Shown here one piece after another: positions 36,983 to 46,120 of a stretch of DNA of 57,013 nucleotides. The notes beneath the pieces were generated by a model, which worked only from the letters and a program-made list of their open reading frames with translations, made no database searches and was not told where the DNA came from. This DNA is from Nitrosomonas sp. (lineage in GTDB: Bacteria; Pseudomonadota; Gammaproteobacteria; Burkholderiales; Nitrosomonadaceae). The stretch is taken from the NCBI GenBank assembly GCA_008015595.1, contig SSFW01000153.1, forward strand, positions 1 to 57,013, in the 5' to 3' direction. The translations under genes were made by a program, and so were the position numbers. How positions within the stretch are numbered: position 1 is the stretch's first letter; each line of letters begins with the position of its first letter.

Positions 36983-38422
36983 TTATACCGTAGATTTAGT
37001 CATACCATTCGAATAAATATCTTCCGCTATGGTTAATCCAAGATCAACCCCGCCAGTTTTTTGATCAAAGATTGGGTTGTTTGCACTATCAACCTTAAAA
37101 GCATCAAATACCCAATGTACGCCTAGATATACTCGGCTACGTCCATTTTCTTCGATCATTTGCCAAAGACCGCCCGGGAAATTGCGAACATGTCGAGGTC
37201 TAACCGTTCCTTTATTGTCTTTATTAACTCCGTTCATTTCTTCTGAAACAAAAGTCAATCCTTGAAATAAATTGTCAGAGTTGCGATCTCCTGGAGTAAC
37301 ACCATAGAAAAGGCGAGTCATGTGGAATGCTGCTGCACCAAACGTTGCGTGGCCTGATGGATAAGCTGGGAATGGGGGGGTAAAGTTCTTTTTCGATGAA
37401 TTGGTACTTGGTGCACCTAATGGTAACCAAAGGCTGTGGCAATCATTATCAATATTATTGTTGCCAATACCTGATGGTCCCATTGATGGATCATGTTCGC
37501 GAATACCCAAAACAGGGCGCCATAAATTGTGAATATACTTTTGTTCCCACGCGAGAATACCCGCATCGGCCATGGCAACGTTAACCATCGCAAATAGACG
37601 AGCATTTTCTAGGGGTGTATTTAAAGCACTCGTGTTGGGATTAGGTTTGTTGAGTGCAATTTCACGGATGATTTGATTATAGAGTCGTGGCGGTGTACCC
37701 AAACCGGAAGCGCCATCATAGCCCCAATAAAGCCCAATTAGAGTTTGATCAACTGTTCGGCGCGTGACAGGGGGGACGCTTAGTGATACAGCAGGTACGG
37801 TTGCCATTAATTCGGGGGCAATGCCTTTACTACGAACTTCGCGGAGTGCATTTGTGTAACTGGTATCGCCAGGTTGTGGCGGTGAGTTCAGTCCATGCCT
37901 GACTGTTACAGCAAAGCATTTTGATGCTGCTCCATAATATGGGGCATGATAGCCTTGATCTGGATCGTCTGGATCAGGACGATGCTTGCCACGCGCCATG
38001 GATGGGATGTATCCATCTGCTTTTGCATTAGGATCATTTTTACGATCATTTAATATCGCTAGCGCAACTGTTCTGCCATAGTTGAAGCCTTCATCAAAAC
38101 TTGGATTTGGCAGACTTACTGCTGATAAGCTAGTATCAAAGAAGTCTTGTTGACTTGGAAAGAGATTTAGTAATGTTGTATAGGCTGCACCTGCCACAGC
38201 AGCATCTGCAGATGCTGCTGGATTTGGAACCGGGAGTCCAGTTAAATAATGAGGAAAGCTTGGGTTATTTGCGACCCCAGCTAAGGCATCATACATCGCT
38301 AAATGTACAATCGCTAAGGCTCTAGAGCTTAGCGTGGGACCTGTCTGTTCATTTTTACCATTTGTGTGACTTATTCGGTTTGCCTCTAATGAGACATCAT
38401 TCCAATAAAGGATTGCATCCAT
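36983..38422 (-). CDS. Vanadium-dependent haloperoxidase (PAP2 superfamily)
   Basis: A 479-residue vanadate-binding peroxidase that oxidises halides with hydrogen peroxide, in the same fold family as PAP2 phosphatases. All vanadate-pocket motifs are present: KYIHNLWRP (K295, R302), PSGH (S356-H358) and SRVYLGVHWVFD (R430, H436 as vanadium ligand, D440). HLAMYDALAG in the N-terminal helical part is also typical. No signal peptide is apparent, so a cytoplasmic or non-classical location is indicated. Whether it prefers chloride, bromide or iodide, or acts as an acid phosphatase, cannot be read. Its only near neighbour on the same strand is the TIR-STAND gene, separated by a hairpin. Confidence 0.9.
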   Translation of the reverse strand: MDAILYWNDVSLEANRISHTNGKNEQTGPTLSSRALAIVHLAMYDALAGVANNPSFPHYLTGLPVPNPAASADAAVAGAAYTTLLNLFPSQQDFFDTSLSAVSLPNPSFDEGFNYGRTVALAILNDRKNDPNAKADGYIPSMARGKHRPDPDDPDQGYHAPYYGAASKCFAVTVRHGLNSPPQPGDTSYTNALREVRSKGIAPELMATVPAVSLSVPPVTRRTVDQTLIGLYWGYDGASGLGTPPRLYNQIIREIALNKPNPNTSALNTPLENARLFAMVNVAMADAGILAWEQKYIHNLWRPVLGIREHDPSMGPSGIGNNNIDNDCHSLWLPLGAPSTNSSKKNFTPPFPAYPSGHATFGAAAFHMTRLFYGVTPGDRNSDNLFQGLTFVSEEMNGVNKDNKGTVRPRHVRNFPGGLWQMIEENGRSRVYLGVHWVFDAFKVDSANNPIFDQKTGGVDLGLTIAEDIYSNGMTKSTV

Positions 38423-38589
38423 TTTATTTCTCCAGTAGTAAGATAGTGAAATGTTTCAATTCATTGACACTGAAATCAATGCCCCAATGAACATTTGAAT
38501 GTTGGGGATAGCACTCATGGTAGAAGGACTGCGTTATGATTAATGTGCCTTTTCACACACCGGAGTAAGCTTGGAAATAAAAGTACTGA

Positions 38590-39267
38590 TTAAATGTTCC
38601 TAATCATGCCATCTTCAAGCTCAAGAATGCGATCTGCTACATCTGAAATTCGGTAATCGTGCGTGACCAGGAGTATCGTTGTTTGTGATTCCTTGGCTAG
38701 TTTTTTAAGGATACTAACCGCTTCATAGCCACTTTGTTTATCCAGCGATGCAGTCGGTTCATCGGCTAATACAATCTTAGGTTGTCCTACTAGAGCACGG
38801 GCGATCGAGACACGCTGTCTTTGCCCGCCCGAAAGTTGATCGGGTTTGTAATGAATTCTGTCACCAAGACCAACTGCAGTCAGCATGGCGATCGCTCGCT
38901 CTTGCCGTTGCTGTTCGGAGAGCTGGTTATTCATTTCCAACGTCATGCTGACATTTTGAAGCGCAGTTAATGACTTAAGCAAGTTGTGTTGCTGAAAGAT
39001 GAAGCCGATTTGTTGCCGAACTTTAACTCTAACCTGTTCACTACTTTGGATGAATTGCTGCCCGAGTACCACTACGCTACCGGTGAAGGCTTGTCTGAGT
39101 CCACCAATAATAGTCAAAAAGGTGGTTTTTCCTGAGCCGGATGGTCCCGTGATTAAAACAATTTCACCTTGTTGGATGGAGATTGTTATTTCCTTTAATA
39201 CGGGTTGTACTAAAGTACCGCTTCCAAAACTAAAGCTTAAATTCTGAACATCGATGGCAGTTTGCAT
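38590..39267 (-). CDS. devA: DevA-type ABC transporter ATP-binding protein
   Basis: ABC ATPase of the MacB/LolD-like class, 225 residues from the ATG at 39267. Walker A is TGPSGSGKTTF, the Q-loop FIFQQHNLL, the signature LSGGQRQRVSIARAL, and Walker B IVLADEPTASLD. The ATG overlaps the upstream stop as TAATG, so the ORF-track start 22 codons earlier (inside the permease gene) is unlikely. Last gene of a devB-devC-devA set. With the permease and adaptor it would form a tripartite exporter; the outer-membrane component is not nearby. Confidence 0.9.
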   Translation of the reverse strand: MQTAIDVQNLSFSFGSGTLVQPVLKEITISIQQGEIVLITGPSGSGKTTFLTIIGGLRQAFTGSVVVLGQQFIQSSEQVRVKVRQQIGFIFQQHNLLKSLTALQNVSMTLEMNNQLSEQQRQERAIAMLTAVGLGDRIHYKPDQLSGGQRQRVSIARALVGQPKIVLADEPTASLDKQSGYEAVSILKKLAKESQTTILLVTHDYRISDVADRILELEDGMIRNI

Positions 39268-40436
39268 TAGAACATATCTGCCGGATCGGCATCTCTGAGT
39301 TTCCGAATCGCAATTAATCCGGCGATGAAACACATTGAAAGAATGAGCATCAGGACTGAGGTAGCCTTGGCTATCGTCATGGGCATCGGCATAAAAATTT
39401 GAGATTCAGCGAGATGATAAAGACCCAAGGAAAGCATTAACCCGGGTATAAACCCAAAAATAGCAAGCAGTAATGCCGAAGCAAACACCACTCGAATAAA
39501 ATAACCATGGGAGTATCCCATCGCTTTTAACGTGGCAAACTCATTGCGGTGATTCGCGATATCGGTGAAAAGAATTTGATAGACGATTACTAAACCGACA
39601 ACCCATCCCATGATCGTTCCAAAACCAAAAATAAAACCGATGGGTGCCATATTGGCCCAGTAATTCTTCTCAAATTGCAATAACTCTTGGTATGTGAAAA
39701 TGTTAATCGATTCATCTAGCAGCTTCTCAAGTTCACCCTTTACAGATGTCTGAGATGAACCTGGCGTTAATTTAATAATACCCACATCGATATTATCCAG
39801 GCTTCGTTTGGGAAAAATGCGCATAAAATTGAGATCGCTGGTGACTACATTTCCATCCGCTGCAAAAGAAACACCCATCCGAAACAAGCCGATAATCGCT
39901 ACTTTATAATCTTTGATTTCAGTCCAATTCTGATTGGCTGCGATTAACTGACCAATTGGTCCAAATTCAGGGCGTGAATATTCGTCGAATAGTACGGTAT
40001 CTTTTAGTTTTAACGCTTCTCGTTTGTTGTTGATCGCTTCAATACGAAATGATGTTGAATCTGGATCAAAGCCGTATACCATGAGTGTGCGCTTGACTTT
40101 GGTCTCGATATTCTTGAAAGGCGCTAATCCTAGATAAAGCGGGAATACATCTGCAACAGCCGGATTACCGAGTGCTCGCATTAACTCACTGCGTTTAAAT
40201 TCGATGGGTCGCCACATTGCTTCGCTTTGTTTATGCATTAAGAACAGATCGCCATCCAGTTTGACCGGTGCTGATGTTGCACTGGCATAGAGTGCATCCC
40301 GAAAGCCTAACTGCATGAAAACCAGTACGCAGGCAAACAATACACCACAAATCGCAACCATTAATTTAGTGCGATCAAAAATTAACTGGCGCCACGCAAG
40401 ACGCATTGGAAAATAAAGCCAGTTAGTGTAATTCAT
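39267..40436 (-). CDS. devC: DevC-type ABC transporter permease (FtsX-like)
   Basis: A 389-residue permease of the MacB/FtsX topology: an N-terminal membrane helix (LMVAICGVLFACVLVFMQLG), a large periplasmic domain (about 50-250), and three C-terminal helices including IGFIFGFGTIMGWVVGLVIV. The start overlaps devB as ATGA and its stop overlaps the devA ATG, so it is tightly coupled. The family includes DevC of cyanobacterial heterocyst glycolipid export. The cargo here is unknown but a lipid or envelope molecule is the best guess. Confidence 0.88.
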   Translation of the reverse strand: MNYTNWLYFPMRLAWRQLIFDRTKLMVAICGVLFACVLVFMQLGFRDALYASATSAPVKLDGDLFLMHKQSEAMWRPIEFKRSELMRALGNPAVADVFPLYLGLAPFKNIETKVKRTLMVYGFDPDSTSFRIEAINNKREALKLKDTVLFDEYSRPEFGPIGQLIAANQNWTEIKDYKVAIIGLFRMGVSFAADGNVVTSDLNFMRIFPKRSLDNIDVGIIKLTPGSSQTSVKGELEKLLDESINIFTYQELLQFEKNYWANMAPIGFIFGFGTIMGWVVGLVIVYQILFTDIANHRNEFATLKAMGYSHGYFIRVVFASALLLAIFGFIPGLMLSLGLYHLAESQIFMPMPMTIAKATSVLMLILSMCFIAGLIAIRKLRDADPADMF

Positions 40437-41338
40437 GGCAGGATTTTTACTTTCACCTGCCGAAAAATTTGATGTTGTAAATCTTCAACCGCACTTGTTT
40501 CAAGCGTTAGACGAACTTCGATGATACGGTTGTCACGGTCTGAGAGGGGATCCGTATCATTGATATCATTTTTGCGAACCAGATAACCTAATTCTCTGAC
40601 TTCAGCGAGATAAGTATGCTCAAAACCAGCTCCACTGATGCAGCCGGTCTGGCCGACTCTGACTCGATGTAAATCGGTTTCATAGACCTCTGCAACAATA
40701 TCGAGCTGTGATAAATCAGCCATTTCCAATAAACCGCTATCACCGATTCGTTCACCGGATCTGCGATGGATCTTTAAAATGGTTCCATGAATCGGTGCAC
40801 GGATTAACGTGTTGTCTAATTCCGCTTGTGAAACTTTTAGCTCGGATTGAGCTTGATGAATCTCGGCTGCGAACCGGTTTAGATTGGCTAATGATTGCTC
40901 ATAAGCCATTTTTTTTGCCTCGATCTGAGAGATACTCACGGCAGCATCGGGCTGCAGGGATTGGTGACGTAAATGTTCTTTTTTATTGTAGGTATGTAAA
41001 GCTTGCTCTGCTACCCGTTGTGCTTCCAGCACTTTAATGCGCGCAGTCGCAGTTTCAACTTCAGCTTTTTTCTTACTGTGATCTGACAAAATTGCCAGTG
41101 TATCGCCCGACTTAACGTGATCGGATTCATTAATGAAGAGTTGTTCAACTCTGGCGCCTTGAGGGCCTGCATTGTGTGAGATTCTGATGACGCGAGATCG
41201 TGGTTCAATGCGCCCTAAAGCACCGACACCTTGATGAGTTGTTGACTGGCAACGCGACTCCTCTGCCAATACTTGATCATTGGGCTGCGTAAATAAAACG
41301 GTGAGTACTACAGCACTCAAAATTATTTTAACTGGCAC
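40433..41338 (-). CDS. devB: DevB/HlyD-family membrane-fusion adaptor
   Basis: Periplasmic adaptor of 301 residues with an N-terminal signal/anchor (ILSAVVLTVLFTQP). A biotinyl-lipoyl-like half-motif GALGRIEPRSRVIR opens the barrel. It is followed by a long coiled-coil hairpin (about 90-160) and the closing half LIRAPIHGTILKIHRRSGE. GTG is the start read by the ORF track. It is first in a devB-devC-devA operon with 4-5-base overlaps. Confidence 0.87.
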   Translation of the reverse strand: MPVKIILSAVVLTVLFTQPNDQVLAEESRCQSTTHQGVGALGRIEPRSRVIRISHNAGPQGARVEQLFINESDHVKSGDTLAILSDHSKKKAEVETATARIKVLEAQRVAEQALHTYNKKEHLRHQSLQPDAAVSISQIEAKKMAYEQSLANLNRFAAEIHQAQSELKVSQAELDNTLIRAPIHGTILKIHRRSGERIGDSGLLEMADLSQLDIVAEVYETDLHRVRVGQTGCISGAGFEHTYLAEVRELGYLVRKNDINDTDPLSDRDNRIIEVRLTLETSAVEDLQHQIFRQVKVKILP

Positions 41339-41431
41339 GCTTGTTTAAGTTTTCTTAGACAAATGACAAGCGCTCATTTTATCAAATCGTTTCCCTGATT
41401 AACTTATTGCAGGATCAAATGGATTGATGCT

Positions 41432-41887
41432 TTAGCGATTTTTAGCACGATCATTTATTGGGTACTGACTTAATAGAGAGTGAATCGCAGATTTTAGGGG
41501 AGAGTGGGCGAGTGAAATTTCAAATTGTTGCAGTGCTTGTATTCCCACTGAGCTTAAGGCAGTTTTTTTTGATATTTTTGTTTCATCGTTTTGATTTTTA
41601 TAATCGTGTGTATCAACCGCGATTCGAATTGATTGAATTTGATTCTCAAATTCCTTCAGAAGAGATGGCACCATTTGCTTTAGCTTGGCTGCAACTGCGC
41701 TATTGGAGGTTTTAATCACTAATGCACCGTTTGAACAACTACCAATGCAGCAACGTTTTGCAAGTTGAGGCGGAAGCTTTCTCGACAGCGTTTTCTGTAG
41801 TCGCATGATTTCATTGACGTTGAGAAATAAGCGTTGATGGTCACGTGAGCGACTAACTACTTTGAGATAAGTGGTCAGCTTATGCAT
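41432..41887 (-). CDS. DUF721/DciA-like protein
   Basis: 151 residues. The core ALVIKTSNSAVAAKLKQMVPSLL and the preceding KLPPQLAKRCCIGS segment match the DUF721/DciA family, whose better-known members load or regulate the replicative helicase. The betaproteobacterial version is short. Assignment rests on this core only, and helicase-related function is inference. It is separated by 93 bases from devB on the same strand and divergent from the GST gene. Confidence 0.7.
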   Translation of the reverse strand: MHKLTTYLKVVSRSRDHQRLFLNVNEIMRLQKTLSRKLPPQLAKRCCIGSCSNGALVIKTSNSAVAAKLKQMVPSLLKEFENQIQSIRIAVDTHDYKNQNDETKISKKTALSSVGIQALQQFEISLAHSPLKSAIHSLLSQYPINDRAKNR

Positions 41888-42135
41888 GAATTGTTATGGT
41901 TTTCCCAATCATTGATTGGCAAGGCTAGGTTGTTTTTCAGCTAAATCGAATTTCTAAATATAGATAATCGCAGTTGCTTCGCTTTATTGCAAACGTTCAT
42001 ATGATTCACTGTTGATTAATCCTTGCTAATCATAATGAGATAAAAATATATGCTCAAATATACCTGCTAGTATAGCTTGGTACGGGTAGCCTAAGTAAAG
42101 TAAACTGACATTATTGGAAATAAGCATAAATAACG

Positions 42136-42756
42136 ATGATGAAATTAATTGGTTCTCTAACCAGTCCTTATGTGCGTAAAGTGCGTATTGTTTTGGCGGA
42201 AAAACAGATTAACTACGATTTTGAAGTGGATGTGCCTTGGAATGCTCAAACGAACGTTTCCCATCATAATCCGCTTGGTAAAATTCCCATTCTTATCGTA
42301 GACGAGAAAGCTTCTCTGTATGATTCACGCGTTATCGCAGAATACATCGATAGCCTAGAAACTCAGCCTGGGATGATTCGATTGATTCCGGAATCGGGTA
42401 ATACGCGTTGGCAGGTAAAACGGTGGGAAGCCCTCGCAGATGGAATATGTGATGCAGCAGCAACGATTTTTCTGGAGCGTAAAAGACCCGAAGTGCAGCA
42501 GAGCGAAGAATGGAGTATGCGCCAGCAAAAAAAGGTCGATTTGGGTTTAATTGAAGCAGCGAAGATGTTAGGGGATGGAGATTGGTGTGCAGGAAAGTCT
42601 ATTTCATTGGCAGATGTTGCACTCGGTTGTGCACTCGGTTATCTATCTTTTCGTTTTCCACAGATTGAGTGGCCTCGGTCTTACCCTAATCTTAATCGAT
42701 TAGCGGAAAAATTAGCGCAGCGAGCGTCATTTATTGCGACAGCGCCCAGAGATTAA
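42136..42756 (+). CDS. Glutathione S-transferase family protein
   Basis: 206 residues with an N-terminal thioredoxin-like domain ([20 protein letters not shown], then [13 protein letters not shown] and SRVIAEYID) and a C-terminal helical domain. A Ser in the SPY motif is the likely active-site residue, and the GKIPIL cis-Pro is in place. The start could be either of two adjacent ATGs. Its 3' end overlaps the mnmA stop by four bases in convergent orientation. The 248 bases upstream hold no recognised element. Confidence 0.9.
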   Translation: MMKLIGSLTSPYVRKVRIVLAEKQINYDFEVDVPWNAQTNVSHHNPLGKIPILIVDEKASLYDSRVIAEYIDSLETQPGMIRLIPESGNTRWQVKRWEALADGICDAAATIFLERKRPEVQQSEEWSMRQQKKVDLGLIEAAKMLGDGDWCAGKSISLADVALGCALGYLSFRFPQIEWPRSYPNLNRLAEKLAQRASFIATAPRD

Positions 42757-43829
42757 TTGATTATTCCACCACCCAGGCAAACTTTGCTTTCATAGATTAC
42801 AACCGATTGCCCAGGGGTGACCGCCCATTGCGGTTGCGCAAAATCGATCTGGCAGGAAAGCGCATCAATTCGAGAAATTGAACAGGGCGCATCGGTTTGG
42901 CGATAGCGCGTTTTGGCCGCATAGACCCAATTACTGTGCGGTGCGGCGCCACTAATCCAGGATAGATTCATTGCTTGCAAAGAATCAGAAAGTAGCGCCG
43001 GGTGATCATGCCCTTGAACGACAATCAATCTATTTTTTTCGATATCTTTGCGGCAAACAAACCAGGGGCTTTCATCGCTATCGCGAACACCGCCGATACC
43101 CAAACCTTGCCGTTGCCCAATGGTATAAAACATCAAACCGATATGTTGACCAATTACCTGACCGTCAATGGTTTGAATTTCGCCAGGTTCATGCGGTAAA
43201 TAACGATTCAGAAATTCGCGAAAAGGCCTTTCACCAATAAAACAGATTCCGGTGCTATCTTTTTTGGCAGAGTTAGGTAATTTATAGTCCGATGCGATTT
43301 GACGTACTTCGCGTTTATAGAGATGGCCGATTGGAAAGCAGGTTTTTGCTAATTGATCTTGATTTAAGCGATATAAAAAATAGCTTTGATCTTTGCGTCC
43401 ATCTTCACCCTTGAGTAATTGAAACAATGTGCCCACTTTCCTAACTTGTGCATAATGTCCAGTCGCAATGGCCTCTGCATTTAATTGTAGGGCATGGTCA
43501 AGAAAGGCGCTAAATTTAATCTCAGCATTACAAAGCACATCAGGATTCGGTGTTCTACCTGCTTTGTATTCTGATAAAAAATTATTAAAAACACGGTCTT
43601 TGTATTCAGCTGAGAAATTGACGACATCGAGTGGGATACCGATGATATCTGCAACTGAGGCGGCATCAAGAAAGTCTTGGCGAGATGAGCAATATTCATC
43701 ACTATCATCGTCTTCCCAATTTTTCATGAATAAACCGATGACTTCATGGCCTTGTTTTTTGAGTAGTAATGCCGCTACCGAGGAGTCGACCCCGCCTGAC
43801 ATACCGACAATAATCCGCTGCTTCTTCAT
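42753..43829 (-). CDS. mnmA: tRNA-specific 2-thiouridylase MnmA
   Basis: Sulfur transferase making s2U34 in tRNA-Lys, -Glu and -Gln. 358 residues. The PP-loop [15 protein letters not shown] (ATP binding), the tRNA motif [11 protein letters not shown], the first catalytic cysteine in [12 protein letters not shown], and the second in [16 protein letters not shown] are all present. It starts ten bases downstream of the NUDIX gene on the same strand, the usual mnmA/nudJ pairing. Confidence 0.96.
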   Translation of the reverse strand: MKKQRIIVGMSGGVDSSVAALLLKKQGHEVIGLFMKNWEDDDSDEYCSSRQDFLDAASVADIIGIPLDVVNFSAEYKDRVFNNFLSEYKAGRTPNPDVLCNAEIKFSAFLDHALQLNAEAIATGHYAQVRKVGTLFQLLKGEDGRKDQSYFLYRLNQDQLAKTCFPIGHLYKREVRQIASDYKLPNSAKKDSTGICFIGERPFREFLNRYLPHEPGEIQTIDGQVIGQHIGLMFYTIGQRQGLGIGGVRDSDESPWFVCRKDIEKNRLIVVQGHDHPALLSDSLQAMNLSWISGAAPHSNWVYAAKTRYRQTDAPCSISRIDALSCQIDFAQPQWAVTPGQSVVIYESKVCLGGGIIN

Positions 43830-43838
43830 GTACTTAGT

Positions 43839-44288
43839 CTATGTTTGATGGGTAAAAATATCTAATGAATAGCGTTTTCCGGCAAGATAATCTTCAATAC
43901 ATCTTAACACCAGGGGGCTACGATGATGCGACTTGCGGCGTTGAATTTCTTCGAGATCAAACCAACTGGCACGTAAAATTCCAACATCTAATTTTTGATT
44001 GACATCGAATTCAGTAACGAAACCTGAAAGCGCAAATCGCAAATAAGTTGTATCAGTCGCGGTGGAATGCCATTGATAAATACCAATTAACCATTGTGGC
44101 TGGAAGGTATAAGCTGTTTCTTCTAATACTTCTCGAATGCAGCCTTGAATGATCGATTCCGAGGGTTCAAGATGACCCGCAGGTTGATTGAGTTGTACGC
44201 CTAAGTCTTGCTGATCTTCTTCAACAAGCAAAAATTTTCCTTCCTGTTCAATGACTGCAGCAACCGTGACATTGGGTTTCCATATCAT
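43839..44288 (-). CDS. nudJ: NUDIX hydrolase, NudJ-like
   Basis: 149 residues with a Nudix box GHLEPSESIIQGCIREVLEE (GX5EX7REXXEE; the following Gly is replaced by Ala). N-terminal VTVAAVIEQEGKFLLVEE is typical. Adjacency to mnmA and length fit NudJ, a thiamine pyrophosphate/nucleotide pyrophosphatase. The enzyme specificity is inferred from context. Confidence 0.85.
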   Translation of the reverse strand: MIWKPNVTVAAVIEQEGKFLLVEEDQQDLGVQLNQPAGHLEPSESIIQGCIREVLEETAYTFQPQWLIGIYQWHSTATDTTYLRFALSGFVTEFDVNQKLDVGILRASWFDLEEIQRRKSHHRSPLVLRCIEDYLAGKRYSLDIFTHQT

Positions 44289-44386
44289 TTGATTTATATC
44301 CTTTGGTTAAACAAATCTTGACTTGCCTTGAGCTTTAAGCTCAGCCACAATAACTGCAGCTTTTGTCTTTTATTGATCAAAATTTT

Positions 44387-45109
44387 ATGCACGTCTCGAT
44401 AATTATTCCTGCGTTTAATGAAGAACGCCTGATAGAAAGTTGTCTACATTCTATTAGGGAAGCTCTTTCATTTAATCAACACTTTAATTTTACGCATGAG
44501 ATCATTGTCGTAGATAATAATTCTACCGATAGCACGGCTAGTCTTGCAAAAGCTGCTGGTGCCGTTGTTTTTGAACCGATTAATCATATCGCTCGTGCGC
44601 GTGCTGCAGGGGCTCAAGCAGTTAAAGGTGATTGGTTTATATTTTTAGATGCGGATTGTTTGATGAGTAAAGAATTGTTGAAGGATATATTTCAGTTAAT
44701 CCAGAGTGGTAAATATGTTGCGGCTGGCAGCACTTTATTGATGCGAGATTTAACTTGGTGGGCTAAATCTCTATTAAAAATATGGACGATGTTATCTGTA
44801 ACTTTCCGTTGGGCTGCTGGCGCGCTTATGGTATGCAACGCGCAAGCTTATCGTGAAGTGGGTGGTTTTAATTTGAATCTTTATGCTGCAGAAGAAATTT
44901 CCTTTAGTCAGCAGATGAAACAATGGGGACGTGCTCACCGTCTTAAGTTTACGATCCTAACTGCCCATCCTATTGAGACTTCGTCAAGAAAGATTCATTT
45001 GTATTCAGCGCGTGAGGTCTTTGCACAATTTCTTTCATTAGTACTACACCCTTACCAAACTTTGCATAGTAAAAAGAAACTATCGATGTGGTATGACGGT
45101 CGACGGTAA
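44387..45109 (+). CDS. Family 2 glycosyltransferase
   Basis: 240 residues from the ATG at 44387 (the ORF-track start is a TTG). GT-A fold signatures: VSIIIPAFNEERLIESCL, EIIVVDNNSTDSTASLAK and IFLDADCLMSKELL (DxD-like metal motif). A C-terminal AEEISFSQQMKQWGR probably holds the catalytic Asp/Glu motif. No clear membrane domain, so cytoplasmic or peripheral. It stands alone; target sugar and acceptor are unknown. Confidence 0.85.
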   Translation: MHVSIIIPAFNEERLIESCLHSIREALSFNQHFNFTHEIIVVDNNSTDSTASLAKAAGAVVFEPINHIARARAAGAQAVKGDWFIFLDADCLMSKELLKDIFQLIQSGKYVAAGSTLLMRDLTWWAKSLLKIWTMLSVTFRWAAGALMVCNAQAYREVGGFNLNLYAAEEISFSQQMKQWGRAHRLKFTILTAHPIETSSRKIHLYSAREVFAQFLSLVLHPYQTLHSKKKLSMWYDGRR

Positions 45110-45114
45110 TTTTC

Positions 45115-45150
45115 AAGAATTGCTATACTGCGCATTAGCAATTTATTCTT
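45115..45150 (+). terminator. Imperfect hairpin after glycosyltransferase gene
   Basis: AATTGCTA, a 10-base loop and TAGCAATT form an 8-bp stem, extended by AAGAAT/ATTCTT with a 1-2-base bulge. Six bases past the stop of the glycosyltransferase gene. A probable Rho-independent-type stop, though the U tract is short. Confidence 0.4.
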
Positions 45151-45184
45151 GCCGCTAGCGCATCACTAAAAAGAGGTCTTGCAT

Positions 45185-45844
45185 ATGAACTGGTCGCAAA
45201 TTTTTATGATCGTATTGCTGACAATGCTGATCACGATCGGAGGAACTTACTGGGTACTGAAAAACTATGTTTTTACAACCCGTTTCACGCCAGTTGAGCT
45301 TAACGAAAAAGAAGAAAAAAATCTAAATGAAAAATTACTGTCGATTGGATTTTTAAGTGACGAACCAACAAATAAGAATGATTCGACTATTGACCAAGAA
45401 ATCGATCATGAAGGTTTCTTAAAACCCGAATCGTACACCGAGCACAATGCGCCGCGTGAAATTACATTTACGGAGCGCGAACTCAACGCACTTTTAGCAA
45501 AGAATACGGATCTTGCACAAAAACTCGCGATTGATCTAGCAAACAATTTAGTGAGCGCTAAACTTTTAATTCCACTGGAAGAAGATTTTCCAGTGCTAGG
45601 GGGGAAGACACTGCGTTTTAATGCAGGAATTGGAATGGCTTATCAGAACGATAAACCGTATATTGCTTTAAAAGGCATCAGTATTATGGGTGTACCGATT
45701 CCCAATGCTTGGTTAGGCGGAATCAAAAATGTCGATCTCGTTAATGAGTTTGGTATTGACCCTGGATTCTGGAAGTCTTTCTCTGAAGGTGTTGAAAATA
45801 TCCAGGTGACTGATGGAAAAATTTTTATTAAATTAAAGGAATGA
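45185..45844 (+). CDS. Hypothetical membrane-anchored periplasmic protein
   Basis: 219 residues from the ATG at 45185 (AGAGG eight bases upstream; the ORF-track start is TTG). One N-terminal membrane helix (IFMIVLLTMLITIGGTYWVL), a charged Glu/Lys linker, then a soluble domain with ITFTERELNALLAKNTDLA. The element ELNALL followed by lipid-facing beta segments recalls the YpmS/DUF2140-like arrangement, but this is weak. C-terminal KSFSEGVENIQVTDGKIFIK is beta-rich. Function not known; periplasmic location by topology. Confidence 0.65.
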   Translation: MNWSQIFMIVLLTMLITIGGTYWVLKNYVFTTRFTPVELNEKEEKNLNEKLLSIGFLSDEPTNKNDSTIDQEIDHEGFLKPESYTEHNAPREITFTERELNALLAKNTDLAQKLAIDLANNLVSAKLLIPLEEDFPVLGGKTLRFNAGIGMAYQNDKPYIALKGISIMGVPIPNAWLGGIKNVDLVNEFGIDPGFWKSFSEGVENIQVTDGKIFIKLKE

Positions 45845-45915
45845 TGACTCAACAATGATTGATGGGTCATGCTACGATTAATAACCGGTAAAAAATCAAT
45901 GGAACAAAAAGGATC

Positions 45916-46074
45916 ATGCAGAGTTATTCATCAATTGAAGCATGGATTGATAATTTGAGCTTCGGTGAAGCTGCTTTAGTTGCACTCGCGATGTCTACAA
46001 TTATTGTGAGTATGCTGGCGTGGCTATTTCGAAGAAAACATAAGCAAGATTCGACCGTTCCCAAGAAGAATTAA
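45916..46074 (+). CDS. Small single-span membrane protein (52 aa)
   Basis: Not in the ORF track. A 52-residue plus-strand ORF: a polar N-terminus (MQSYSSIEAWIDNLSFG), a membrane helix (EAALVALAMSTIIVSMLAWL, about 18-37), then a basic tail (FRRKHKQDSTVPKKN). AAAAGG sits four to five bases before the ATG, a reasonable ribosome-binding site. It lies between two plus-strand envelope-protein genes. No family is recognised. Confidence 0.55.
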   Translation: MQSYSSIEAWIDNLSFGEAALVALAMSTIIVSMLAWLFRRKHKQDSTVPKKN

Positions 46075-46120
46075 CAATCCTGGTTATCTGCCTAATTCCC
46101 AACTAATTCGAGGAGTTGTA

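Noticed and set aside
38423-38589. Possible riboswitch or attenuator before the haloperoxidase gene
   Set aside because: No conserved stem architecture or terminator seen; treated as ordinary intergenic DNA.
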